This document shows, in pieces, positions 50,062-61,205 of a stretch of 64,000 bases of DNA (position 1 is its first letter; the number at the start of each line of letters is the position of its first letter). Both the position numbers and the translations under genes were made by a program. The notes beneath the pieces are model-generated. The model saw only the letters and a list, made by a program, of their open reading frames with translations. It was not told where the DNA came from and did no database searches. The DNA is from Antilocapra americana (lineage: Eukaryota > Chordata > Mammalia > Artiodactyla > Antilocapridae): the NCBI GenBank assembly GCA_007570785.1, contig ML664159.1, positions 6,760,425-6,824,424 on the forward strand, written 5' to 3'.

Positions 50062-50236
50062 ACAGCAGCTGAATATGTAAAATCTCGACTCCCAGAGGCC
50101 CTTAAACAGCATCTTCAAGACTACGAGAAAGACAAAGAAAATAGTGTATTGTCTTACCAGACCATCCTTGAACAACAGATTCTATCAATTGACCGAGAAA
50201 TGCTAGAAAAATTGACTGTATCCTATGATGAAGCAG
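50062..50236 (+). CDS. PPM1L: PPM1L internal exon (PP2C-family phosphatase, probably exon 2)
   Basis: This exon encodes 58 codons plus one base (phase 0 in, phase 1 out). It begins TAAEYVKSRLPEAL and ends LTVSYDEA, with the last G completing the next glycine codon. From memory it matches human PPM1L around residues 134-191, directly after the DGHGGE metal-ligand motif of the PP2C fold and before the GTTCL strand. PPM1L is a Mg/Mn-dependent Ser/Thr phosphatase anchored in the ER membrane; known targets include MAP3K7 (TAK1), MAP3K5 (ASK1) and the ceramide transporter CERT. The piece here forms helices and a loop of the catalytic domain; most metal ligands lie in neighbouring exons outside the window. 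The acceptor is cag at 50059-50061 and the donor gtatgc starts at 50237. No stop or frameshift is seen. Losing its 175 bp would shift the frame. Other PP2C paralogues fit the QDYEKDKENS stretch poorly. Confidence 0.96.
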
Positions 50237-50270
50237 GTATGCTGGTCTTTAATACACACACACACAACAT
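50237..50270 (+). promoter_or_regulatory. PPM1L: PPM1L intron 2 donor with CA-repeat just downstream
   Basis: The donor is AG|GTATGC, weaker than the GTRAGT consensus at positions +4 to +6. A CA run covers about 50254-50265, 17 bases into the intron, with further ACACA motifs to about 50282. CA-rich intronic elements near donors are known binding sites for hnRNP L; a role here is inference. Confidence 0.45.
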
Positions 50271-50282
50271 GCATGCACACAT

Positions 50283-51640
50283 ACAATGTTTTCTTCCTAA
50301 AGAATTTTTTTTTTAGATTTTGGTTACATTTAGGTCCTTTTCTTTGATAGAAGATGAAGGGTAGACTGGATTCAAAGTTGTGTAACATGGATTAGCAGTA
50401 AGTTTCATCTCTGAAGTTTTAGTATCAAAGACTTTAATCAAGAGGTTTCTAAAAATGGCTCTTAAACATCAAATCCCATTAAAATTTTTTGCTCTTTTTT
50501 AAATGGAATTTTTCTGGCCTTTTATCAGCCATGTGCTTCTACTGATTTAATCTTTTAAAGTGTCACTTCAGTTTTAGATGCGAGCTGAAAACTTTTACAT
50601 CCAGTAATCCAAGACCTGTTAGTTGCTTCAAGTATTATTTTTTAATTTCAGAAATTTTCTTTTCTAAAGAGGTATCATTTTTTCCCCTGAAGTTTCAAGT
50701 TGAACTTAACTTTCTTTTCCTTTAGCTCCTCAGATGAATCCTAGTCCCTAACATCACACTGGACACTTTGGTTTACTGCCTTCTATAAGTTCATATTATC
50801 CAAAAGAGCTTTTTAATGAAGGAACTTATTAGTGAAGGCCTGGATTGACCTCTCTTGTAATACCATTTTATCTATTACATAGTCTGTCAGCTAAAACCTA
50901 ATTGTAATGAAACTAGTGCCATATTACTTGGAATTATTAAAATCTTTAATAAAACTAAACTTATTCAGGAGAAATATCTTGATTAAAATGATCATACCAC
51001 CTCTGCATCCTACCCTCCCACAAAATGGATTAAGAAATATGGGAAATAGGTTTCTAGTGGTCAAACACTAGTAGTATTAATCCCCTTTTTAATACCAGCA
51101 TCTTCTGTATTTATTTCTACAAAGGAATTGTTATTATGCATCTTATTTTCTTTCACACGATCTAAACAGTCTCAGTGCTGACATTCTTAACATTTGATTT
51201 CAAGTTTACATAGCAAACAGAAGAGCAAATCTTTAAAAAAAAATAAATTTCTGCACATGCCTAACCACCGATGCACCTTTTGTGGTGATTAAGCTGTCCA
51301 CATTTTCATTCAGACGTCTAACCTGTTTATATTCACAGGGTAGATACACATGTCTAGGCTTGCCCAGGACATCACTACTCTCTCTGATTCTTCTTTGCTT
51401 TATTGTGTGAAAGACACCGTGACTTTCTTCTGCCTGTTGGGCTTTTAGTTATTTAGCCTCTGTATTTGTCTTGTTTTTAACATTCTTCTCTTTGGACTGC
51501 TCAGTCATCTCCTCTCTCACTCTGTTGGAGTAACGTAAGGCTGTGACCAGCCCTGTCAAAATAATTTTTAAAGTTTCAAGCTTCTCAGAGATTATAGAAC
51601 TCAAATAGTCCATCTGCTTCCTGTCCCCATAACCACTTTT
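50283..51640. other. Single-copy intron after the PPM1L exon
   Basis: No repeat or gene is recognised. Together with the preceding 1.9 kb it forms a window of about 3.5 kb around the exon free of recognisable transposons. Confidence 0.45.
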
Positions 51641-53180
51641 TAAATTTTATTTGAAGTATAGATGATTTAAATATTGTGTTAATTTCCGCTGTACAGCAAA
51701 GTGATTGTGTTGTATGTATATATATATTCTTTTTCATATTCATTTCCATTATGGTTTATCACAGGAAATTGATTACAGTACCCTGTGCTACATAGTAGGA
51801 CCTAGTTTATCTATCTCTATATATACTAGTTTGCATCAACTATTTCCAAACTCTCAGTTCATTCAACTCCTTCTCCCTCCCCCTTGGCAACCACAAGTCT
51901 GTTCTCTAAGTCTGTGAGTCTGTTTCTGTTTCATAAATAGGTTCATTTGTGTTATATTTTAGATTCCAAATATAAGTGATATTGTATGCTATTTGTCTTT
52001 TTCTGACTTAGTTCATTTAGTATGACAATCTCTAGGTCCATTAATGTTGCTGAAATGGCATTGTTTTGTTTTTTTATGGCTGAGTAACATTCCATTGTTT
52101 GTGTGTGTGTATATATACATATGTATGTATATATGTATACCACGTCTTTATACATTCATCTGACAGTGGATATTTAGGTTGTTTCCATGTCTTGGCCATT
52201 GTAAATGGTGCTTATATGAATATGAGCATGCATGTGTATTTTCAAATTATAGTTTTGTTTGGGTAGGTAAATACCCAGGAGTAGGATTGCTGGGTCATAT
52301 GGCAACTCCATTTTTATGTTTTTGAGGAACCTCCACACTTTTCCACAGTGGCTGTGCCAATTTACATTCCCACCAACAGTATAAAAAGATTGCCTTTTTG
52401 CCACATCCTCTCGAGCATTAGCATCTTTTCACCTGTGTATTGACTATCTTTATGTCTTTGGAGAAATGTCTGTTTATGTCTTCTGCTCATTTTTCAATTG
52501 AGTTGCTTAGGTTTTTTGTTATTGAATTATGTGAACTGTTTATCTATTTTAGAAATTAAGCCCTTACTGGTCGCTTCATTTGCAAATATTTTCACCCAGT
52601 CCATAGGTTGTCTTTTTGTTTTGTTTATAGTTTCCTTTACTGTGCAAAAGTTATAAGCTTAGTTAGGTTCCATTTGTTTATTTTTGCTTTCATTTCTGTT
52701 GCCTTAGAACACTGACCTAAGAAAACATTGGTACAATCTATGTCAGAGAATGTTTTGCCTGTGTTTTCCTCAAGGAGTTTTATGCTGTCATGTCTTATAT
52801 TTCATTAAGCCATTTTTAATTTATTTTTGTATATGGTGAAAGTATATGTTCTAACCTCATTGATTTACATGTGACTGTCCAACCTTCCCAACACCACTTG
52901 AAGAGACTGTCCTTTCTGCATTGTGTATGCTTCCCTCATTTGTCAAAGATTAGTTGTCCATAAGTGTGTGGGTTGATATTTTGGCTTTCTCTTCTGTTAC
53001 ATTGATTCATATGTCTGTTTTTGTGCCAATATCATGAAGTTTTGATTACTGTAGCTTTGTAGTATTGTCTGAAGTCTGGGAGGGTTATGCCTCCTGCTTC
53101 CCCCCCACCCCCGCCACCTCAGGATGGCTTTGGTAATTCTGGGTCTTTTATGCATCCATATTAATTTTAGGATTGCCCAT
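51640..53180 (-). mobile_element. LINE-1, 5'-truncated, decayed
   Basis: The antisense 3' end 'atttgaagtatagatgattt' leads through 'ggatatttaggttgtttcca', 'ttgggtaggtaaataccca' and 'ggttgtctttttgttttgtt'. It ends with ORF2-internal text near 53050-53180. Short open pieces at 51952-52404 read as ORF2 C-terminus. A TG/TA tract at 52098-52140 has expanded inside it, and a C-run lies at 53101-53115. Confidence 0.88.
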
Positions 53181-53184
53181 TACC

Positions 53185-53275
53185 ATTCTATGAGAAAACT
53201 GAGACTTGTCTAAAGTAACACAGTTAGTTATAGAGCTGGAATTCCAGTCTCCTAACTACTAATCAAGCTGAGCTG
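53185..53275 (-). repeat. MIR relic
   Basis: 'tatgagaaaactgagacttg' and 'aagtaacacagttagttata' followed by 'gagctggaattccagtctcc' are a typical antisense MIR. Confidence 0.65.
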
Positions 53276-53892
53276 TCACCATATTCAAGCAGGTTGTCAT
53301 TCACTCAGTTACCATTTGTGGAATGCATAGCAATATGCTTGGCAGTTGTAAGAAAGAGGGAGGAGCATAGAAAGGGCAGAGAGGAATCTGAGATGTAGAA
53401 AACAGAGATCTTGCATAATGAAATCTAGCTAAAACATAGATTTATGTTTTATATTTATGTTAAAACATAGATTTATGGCTTCTAGAAAAAAAAATTCCTG
53501 ACCATTTGGAATACGTACACTCTATAATATCCATAGTCTGTTAAAGTTAGGCTGAGGGGATGTGGAGAAAGGGAACAGTGAAAGTGGAACAAGTTTTCAG
53601 TGGAATTCTTTAGGGGAGGGCACTCGCCTAGACCTGAAGGACTAACAATGAACGTGGATTCAGGAGAAGAGTGATGCAGTCTATGTGATGAAGGGCCCAA
53701 GGGGACACCAAGGTGAGAATAAACATCAGCTGCCGCCTCCCACCACTCAACTTTTCCTCCTTCAGGAATTATTTTCCACTCACCTGCACTGTTGTTGAGC
53801 AGGGACTAATCTGTGTATGACCTTTAGGGACAAATACTTTGGCATGGATGATCAATAAACTCTGGACCATCAAAACGTGGAAATAGCTACAG
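53276..53892. other. Single-copy intron
   Basis: No gene is seen; an L2-like bit is possible at 53290-53345. Confidence 0.35.
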
Positions 53893-53900
53893 GATTAGAG

Positions 53901-55234
53901 TTCAGTCGCTCAGTCGTGTCCAACTCTTTGTGACCCCATGAACCACAGCACTTCAGGCCTCCCTGTCCATCACCAACTGCCGGAGTCCACCCAAACCCAT
54001 GTCCATTGAGTCGGTCATGCCATCCAACCATCTCATCTTCTGTCACCCCCTTCTCCTCCTGGGGGCTTCAATCTTTCCCAGCATCAGGGTCTTTTCAAAT
54101 GAATCAGCTCTTTGCATCATGAACACTCAGGACTGATCTCCTTTAGGATGGACTGGTTGGATCTCCTTGCAGTCCAAGGGACTCTCAAGCGTCTTCTCCA
54201 ACACCACAGTTCAAAAGCATCAATTCTTTGGTGCTCAGCTTTCCTTATAGTCCAACTCTCACATCTGTACATGGCCACTGGAAAAACCATAGCCTTGACT
54301 AGATGGACCTTTGTTGGCAAAGTAATGTCTCTGCTTTTTAATATGCTGTCTAGTTTGGTCATAACTTTCCTTCCAAGGAGTAAATGTCTTTTAATTTCAT
54401 GGCTGCAATCACCATCTGCAGTGATTTTGGAGCCCCCCAAAATAAAGTCTGACACTGTTGCCACTGTTTCCCCATCTATTTGCCATGAAGTGATGGGACC
54501 AGATGCCATGATCTTAGTTTTCTGAATGTTGATTGAGCTTTAAGCCAACTTTTTCACTCTCCTCTTTCACTTTCATCAAGTGGCTCTTTAGTTCTTCTTC
54601 ACTTTCTGCCATAAGGGTGGTGTCATCTGCATATCTGAGGTTATTGATATTTCTCCTAGCAATCTTGATTCCAGCTTGTTCTTCTTCCAGCCCTGTGTTT
54701 CTCATGATGTACTCTGCATATAAGTTAAATAAGCAGGGTGACAATATATAGCCTTGACGTACTCCTTTTCCTGTTTGGAACCAGTCTGTTGTTCCATGTC
54801 CAGTTCTAACTGTGGCTTCCTGACCTGCATATGGATTTCTCAAGAGACAGGTAAGGTGGTCTCTTTAAGAATTTTCCAAAGTTTATTGTGATCCACACAG
54901 TCAAAGGCTTTGGCACAGTCAATAAAGCAGAAATAGATGTTTTTCTGAAACTCTGTTGCTTTTTCGATAATCCAGTGGATGTTGGCAATTTGATCTCTGG
55001 TTCTTCTGCCTTTTGTAAAACCAGCCTGAACATCTGGAAGTTCACGGTTCACATATTGCTGAAGCCTGGCTTGGAGAATTTTGAGCATTACTTTCTTTAC
55101 TGGCGTGTGAGATGAGTGCAATTATGCGGTAGTTTGAGCATTCTTCAGCATTGCCTTTCTTTGGGATTGGAATGAAAACTGACCTTTTCCAGTCCAGTGG
55201 CCACTGCTGAGTTTTCCTAATTTGCTGACATATT
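53901..55234 (-). mobile_element. BovB LINE, 5'-truncated, defective
   Basis: An antisense BovB of 1.33 kb. Open pieces lie at 54117-54509, 54514-54843 (with LRYADDTTLMAESEEEL) and 54840-55121 (with DVQAGFTKGRRTRDQIANI). A deletion of about 50 bp at about 54117-54120 has removed the 'gccaaagtattggag' part. The short duplication gattagag flanks it at 53893-53900 and 55235-55242. Confidence 0.94.
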
Positions 55235-55242
55235 GATTAGAG

Positions 55243-57180
55243 GATCTAAATTTCCAGCCTTTGCTCTGGCTTAATACTGGCATGATTAATGCCTAAAGCC
55301 TCTGTTTCTTCATGTATAAAGTTGGGCTAATAAAATCTCATAGGGTTACTATGATACAAATACATCATATTTGGGCAAGTCCTTAGTCCTTTTCATTGCA
55401 GATGTCACTATTACTGAATAAGAACAGATACAGATTTTGTCTGTCCTTCAGACCAATTAAAAGTACTATTTGAGTTTTTTTTCTTAACGTGTAGTGTTTG
55501 GTGAGGCAGAGGCACATTTTTAAAATGATCTTCAGAACCTTTGAGAAGTCAAACAGCTTCTATTTGTTAAATCATTCACTCTAGGCTGTTTGCTCTTGGT
55601 CATTCTTGCATGAGGTGACACTTTTGGTGGGGGCTTTGTGTATGCATGAATAAGTGAATGTTGCTGTGTGTTGTGAATAAAAACACTGCTTCCTCCTCCC
55701 ATATGTGAATATATGAATGATTTTATTCCAAAGAAAAGAAAATATGAAAAGTTACTGCTCTTTAGCAGAAAAAAAAACATGTCATCATAATACAGAGGAA
55801 TCAGGACAGAAAATTGGAAATAATATCCAATGCCTTCAAATATAAACATCCTACACTAAGCCAGTCATTTGCTTCGAACCACTTAGCTTCTTTCCATGCT
55901 TTCCCAGTTTTACTTCCTCACATTTTTAAGTCAGCTCTCCCAGTTTTCGGCAGTAGTTAATTGCTAATTAGACAACTTCCTGGTATCTAGAGAGGTTAAT
56001 TTGTCTTTAACGCTCATCCACTGATAAATCAGCCTGAGTGACTTAATGACAGTTACTGCCATCTGTGGCTTCTAAACTTCTAAAACCAAATAATGAAGAA
56101 AAGAAAAAAGTCCTTCAATGCTTGTCTAAAAGCAGTGACTCACAACCTTTTCTCCCTCCCTTCTTTTTCTGTCTTTCTCTCTCAGTATCCTCTTGCCCCC
56201 TTTAAATACATACCTATCCTAATGCCTTACTCACTCACAGTTCAACTCTCCAGCAACCTGACATACTTGAAAGCCAGCCAAAAATGGGAAGAAAGCTAAA
56301 GCCACATGCAGCCATACCATGTCACAGGAGCTATAGATTCTCACCTAGGATCTATATATTATTATTTTATGTATTTGTGACCAGTGAGGTTATATATTCC
56401 AGTATGATGTGTTTTTTTTTAATTCTTTTTTTTCTGAAATTGAGTGTTACATTTTTATTGCAGAAATAGAAATATATATAATGGTATAATAAGAGGCTAA
56501 TAATTATCTGTAATCCTGCCATGGTAAACAATCTTGGTGTATTTCCCTCAATCTAAACATTTCTGAGATTTGAGATTTTTTTTGTACCTTTTTCATATCT
56601 TGCAGTTTTATAGCTTTCTTTTTTCACTTAACATTATTATCTAAGCAGTTCATTTTATTAAAACCTCTTCATGTGAAGGTAATTTTAATGGCTGCATAAT
56701 GTTCTATTCTTTTAAATTGCTACTCACTAAACATTTCTTATGTTGGACAATTATGTTTTTTGGTTTTGCTATTATGAATAATGCTGCAATGAATATATAC
56801 ATTTGTCTACATTTCATATTACTCTAGGGAACAGACCTTCAAAAACATGAATTTAGAATTAGAAGGTAGGGAAGGGGATGATGCTTAGAGCAGAGCCTCA
56901 GAGCAGCAAGGAATAAGAGTAAAGAGTAAATCCATAGAAAGTAGTCATCATGTGGCACTACACTCTAATTCAAATCAGCATTCACAGACTTTGCATTTAG
57001 AGCTGACATCATTGATCTGCTTAACAGTGACCTTCATTCACACAGAAAAGGTTCAATAATGTTAATTATATTCTGTATATAAAAATAGGAATTGTATGAA
57101 TATAAACCACTTGAGATTTTCATCCGGTTGGTTTATTTTTAAGTCAGACTGTTACAGGAATAAAGATTTTTGTGGTATAA
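55243..57180. other. Intron with an ancient LINE-like relic
   Basis: Positions about 56440-56800 ('atggctgcataatgttctat', 'attatgaataatgctgcaat') look like a very old antisense L1-type relic. The rest has no recognisable feature. Confidence 0.4.
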
Positions 57181-57184
57181 TTTA

Positions 57185-57350
57185 AAGAGATCTTGGAGCC
57201 AGAAGACCCAGATTCTGTTCCTAGCTCTGCTGCCAACCAGGTATATGACCTTGATTAAGTCACCAAACCTCCCTAAAGCCTATTTCCCTAGAAATGGAAG
57301 GTGTGAACAGGATCTCATAGATGTCTTCCATTTCTAAAACTATGATTCTG
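57185..57350 (+). repeat. MIR relic
   Basis: 'tcttggagccagaagaccca', 'ctgttcctagctctgctgcc' and 'tgaccttgattaagtcacc' follow the sense MIR 5' half and core. Confidence 0.7.
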
Positions 57351-57650
57351 GTCTCTTGACATAGAAAACTCAGGTGGCCATAATTTCTGGAAGGTTGCAT
57401 GTAGCTGCTTCATGAATCTTTTGCTTGCCAATTTGCTTTCTCCTCTCTTCACAGATATCCCATGTAATTTGTTTAAAAACTGACTAGACGACAACTGTCA
57501 TTTAGCTTTTGTGGCATGTGCATGTAAACTTGCTCAGGCTTGCTTCTGTTGGCAAGATAGGGAGGGAGACTGAGTGAGGCAAAACCACATTTGGGATGAA
57601 AGGTTCTGAGCCATCATTCATGGATTCTTATTAAGGCTGCTTAGATTTTT

Positions 57651-58257
57651 TTTTTTTTTTTTTTAGTTATCTATTTTTTTTTTTAATTTTTATTTTTTTA
57701 ATTATTGTTTTAGCCATACATTGTTATGATATCACCATGGGTTTACATATGCTTCCCCTCCGGGTCCCCCCTCCCTCCTCCCTCCCCCCCCGGGAAATCT
57801 CGCTGCACCAGTCCCGAGCATCAATCCTGGGCTGGCGATTGATTAGACACATGACAATTAACATGCTTAATGTCCTTCTCCCATATCATCCCACCCTTAC
57901 CCTCATCCACAAAGTCCACAAGTCTATTCTATACATCTGCGTTCCTTTTGTTGTCTCCCATGTTGGGTTCTCATTACTGTCTTTCTAAATTCCATATATA
58001 TGTGTTAATATACTGTATTGTTGTTTTTGCTTCTGGCTTACTTCACTCTGGATAATGGGCTCCAGTTTCGTCCATCTGAGTAGAATTGCTTCAAATGAAT
58101 TTTTTTTTAATGCTGAGTAATATTCCATTGTGTATATATACCACAGCTTTCTTATCCATTCGTCAGTTGATGGGCATCTAGGTTGCTTCCATGTCCTGGC
58201 TATTGTAAACAATGCAGCGATGAACATTGGGGTGCACGTGGCTCTTTCAATTCTGGG
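57651..58257 (-). mobile_element. Young LINE-1, 5'-truncated
   Basis: About 0.6 kb of antisense L1 carries a long poly-T head and an open 80-codon ORF2 end at 57985-58227. It is identical over 346 bp to the left part of the 38.8-kb L1. It is flanked by ctgcttagattttt (57637-57650) and tgcttagattttt (58258-58270). Confidence 0.95.
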
Positions 58258-58270
58258 TGCTTAGATTTTT

Positions 58271-59082
58271 AAAAAATTTATTTATTTTAATTGGAGGCTA
58301 ATTACTTTACAATACTGTAGTGGTTTTTGCCATATGTTGACATGAATCAGCCATGGGGGTACATGTGTACATCCTGAACCCCCCCTCCCACCTCCCTCCC
58401 CAGCCCATCCCTCAGGGTCATCCCAGTGCACTAGCCCTGAGCACCCTGTCTCATGCATCGAACCTGGACTGGTGATCTATTTCACATATGATAATATACA
58501 TGTTTCAGTGCTATTCTCTCAAATCATCCCACCCTCGCCTTCTCCCACAGAGTCCAAAAGTCTTTTCTTTACATCTGTGTCTCTTTTGCTGTCTTGCATA
58601 TAGGGTTATCGTTACCATCTTTTTAAATTCCATATATATGCATTAGTATACTGTATTGGTGTTTTTCTTTCTGACTTACTTCACTCTGTATAATAAGCTC
58701 CAGTTTCATCCACCTCATTAGAACTGATTCAAATGTATTTTTTTAATAGCTGAATAATATACCATTGTGTATATGTACCACAGCCTTCTTATCCATTCAT
58801 CTGCTGATGGACATCTAGGTTGCTTCCATGTCCTGGCTATTGTAAACAGTGCTGCAGTGAACACAGGTACACATGTCTCTTTCCATTCTGGTTTCCTCGA
58901 TGTTTATTCCCAGCAGTGGGATTGCGGGGTCATATGGCAGTTCTATTTCCAATTTTTTAAGGAATCTCCACACTGTTCTCCATAGTAGCTGTACTAGTTT
59001 GTATTCCCACCAACAGTGTAAGAGGGTTCCCTTTTCTCCACATCCTCTCCAGCATTTATTGTTTGTAGACTTTTTGATAAAA
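58271..59082 (-). mobile_element. Older LINE-1 in tandem with the previous one
   Basis: Antisense L1 3' end 'ggaggctaattactttacaa' to ORF2-end text 'cacatcctctccagcattta'. It is clearly more diverged than its left neighbour. The string ctgcttagattttt recurs at 59083-59096, so both elements share one target sequence. Confidence 0.92.
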
Positions 59083-59340
59083 CTGCTTAGATTTTTATAT
59101 TAGCATTTATTAATACTAAGCAAAATCTAGCATAAGAATATATGGTTTGCCTTTGATCCATTAATGTTTTTATTTGAATGGAGGTACAAGTTCATACACA
59201 TATCAATAGATTGGATTTAACAGAGAGAAATTTCCAAGGAAGAGCTGCATGATTTGAAGGGATCAAAATAGCATTCCACACTGTCTCAGAGCACATCATT
59301 AACCTAAGTATTTAGTGTTTATCAGAGTGGGCAATAGTGG

Positions 59341-59538
59341 TAAAGAACCTACCTGCCAATGCAGGAGACATAAGAGATGTGGGTTCAATCCGTGGGTTGG
59401 GAAGATCCCCTGGAGGAGAGCATGGCAACCCACTCCAGTATTCTTGCCTGGAGAATCCCATGGACAAAGAAGCCTGGTGAGTTACAGTCCATAGGGTTGC
59501 AGAGAGTCAGACACGACTGAAGCAATTTGGCACAGACA
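59341..59538 (+). mobile_element. Bov-A2 SINE
   Basis: The Bov-A2 signature 'gcaggagacataagagatgt' followed by 'gggttcaatccgtgggttgg' and 'cagacacgactgaagcaatt' is present. The short duplication cagagtgg flanks it at 59333-59340 and 59539-59546. Confidence 0.92.
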
Positions 59539-59633
59539 CAGAGTGGACAAAAGTTGAAGCATTGAAATAGCCTTAGAGGGAATTTTTTTCTCTCATTATT
59601 TACTTTTATGCTTGTATGTTATTCAATCTCTCT

Positions 59634-61205
59634 TTGTTGTTTAGTTGTTTAGTCATGTCTGACTCTTTATGACCCATGGACTATGGCATGCCAGGCTTCT
59701 CTGTCCCTTCATTATCTCCCGGAGTTTGCTCAGTCTCATGTCCACTGAATCAGTGATGTCATCCAACCATCTCATCCTCTGCCACCCCCTGCTCCTCCTG
59801 CCTTCAATCTTTCCCAGCATCAGTGTTTTTCCCAATGAGTTGGCTCTTCGCATCAAGTGACCAAAGTATTGGGGCTTCAGTTTCAGCATCAGTCCTTCCA
59901 ATGAATATTCAGGGTTGATTTCCTTTAGGATTGACTGGTTTGATCTCCAAAGAACTCTCAAGAGTCTTCCCCAACACCACAGTTCAAAAGCATCAGTTCT
60001 TTGATGCTCAACTTTCTTAATGGTCGAACTCTCACATCCATACATGACTACTGGAAAAACCATAGCTTTGATTAGAAGGGCCTTTGTCAGCAAAGTAATA
60101 TCTCTACTTTCTAATATGCTGTCTAGGTTTGTCATAGCTTTTCTTCCAAGGAACAAGCATCTTTTAATTTCATGGCCGCAGTTACCATCTGCAGTGATTT
60201 TGGAGCCCAAGAAAAGAAAGTCTGTCATTGTTTCCATTTTTTCCCCATCTATTTGCCATGAAGTGATGGGACTGTATGCCATGGTTTTCATTTTGTGAAT
60301 GTTGAGTTTAAAGCCAGGTTTTTCACTCTCCTCTTTCACCTTCATCAAGAGGCTCTTTCATTCCTCTTTACTTTCTGCCATTAGGGTGGGGTCCTCTGCA
60401 TATCTCAGGTTGTTGATCATCTCTCCCAGTAACCTTGATTCCAGCTTGTGCTTCATTCAGCCCAGCATTTTGCATGTTGTATTCTGCACGTAAGTTAGAT
60501 TAGCAGAATGGCAATATACAGCCTTGACATATTCCTTTCCCAGTTTTGAACCAGTCCAACATTCCATGTACAATTCTAACTGTTGCTTCTTGATCTGTGT
60601 ACAGATTTCTCAGGTAAGGTAAGGTGGTAAGGTGGCAGATGAGGTGGTCTGGTATTCCCATCTCTTTAAGAATTTTCCACAGTTTGTTGTGATCCACACA
60701 GTCAAAAGCTTTAGTGTAGTCAGTAAAGCAGAAGTAGATGTTTTTCTAGACTCCCCTTGCTTTTTCTGTGATCCAGCAGGTGTTGTCAATTTGATTTCTG
60801 GTTCCTCTGTCTTTTCTAAATCCAGCTTGTACATCTGGAAGTTCTCAGTTCACATACTGTTGAAGCTTATTTTGGAGAATTTTGATCATGACCTTGCTAG
60901 CATGTGAGATGAGTGCAATTGAGTGGTAGTTAGAATATTCTTTGGCATTGCCCTTCTTTGGGACTGGAATGAAAACTGACCTTTTCTACTCCTGTGGCCA
61001 CTGCTGAGTTTTCCAAATTTGCTGGCATACTGAGTGCAGCACTTTCACAGCATCATCTTTTAGGATTTGAAATAGCTCAACTGGAATTCCATCACCTCCA
61101 CTAACTTTGTTCGTAGTGATGCTTCCTAAGGCCCACTTGACTTCACCCTTCAAGATGTCTGGCTCTAAGTGAGTGATCACACCACCCTGATTATCCAGGT
61201 CATGT
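59634..61205 (-). mobile_element. BovB LINE, longest antisense copy, defective
   Basis: About 1.57 kb of antisense BovB. A 231-codon piece of the reverse-transcriptase C-terminus lies at 59653-60348, containing KLNIHKMKTMAYSPITSWQ. Shorter pieces lie at 60500-60907. The most N-terminal piece (60986-61180) contains ITHLEPDILKGEVKWALGS. The active-site region near 60385-60415 is frame-damaged. Ends are approximate. Confidence 0.94.
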
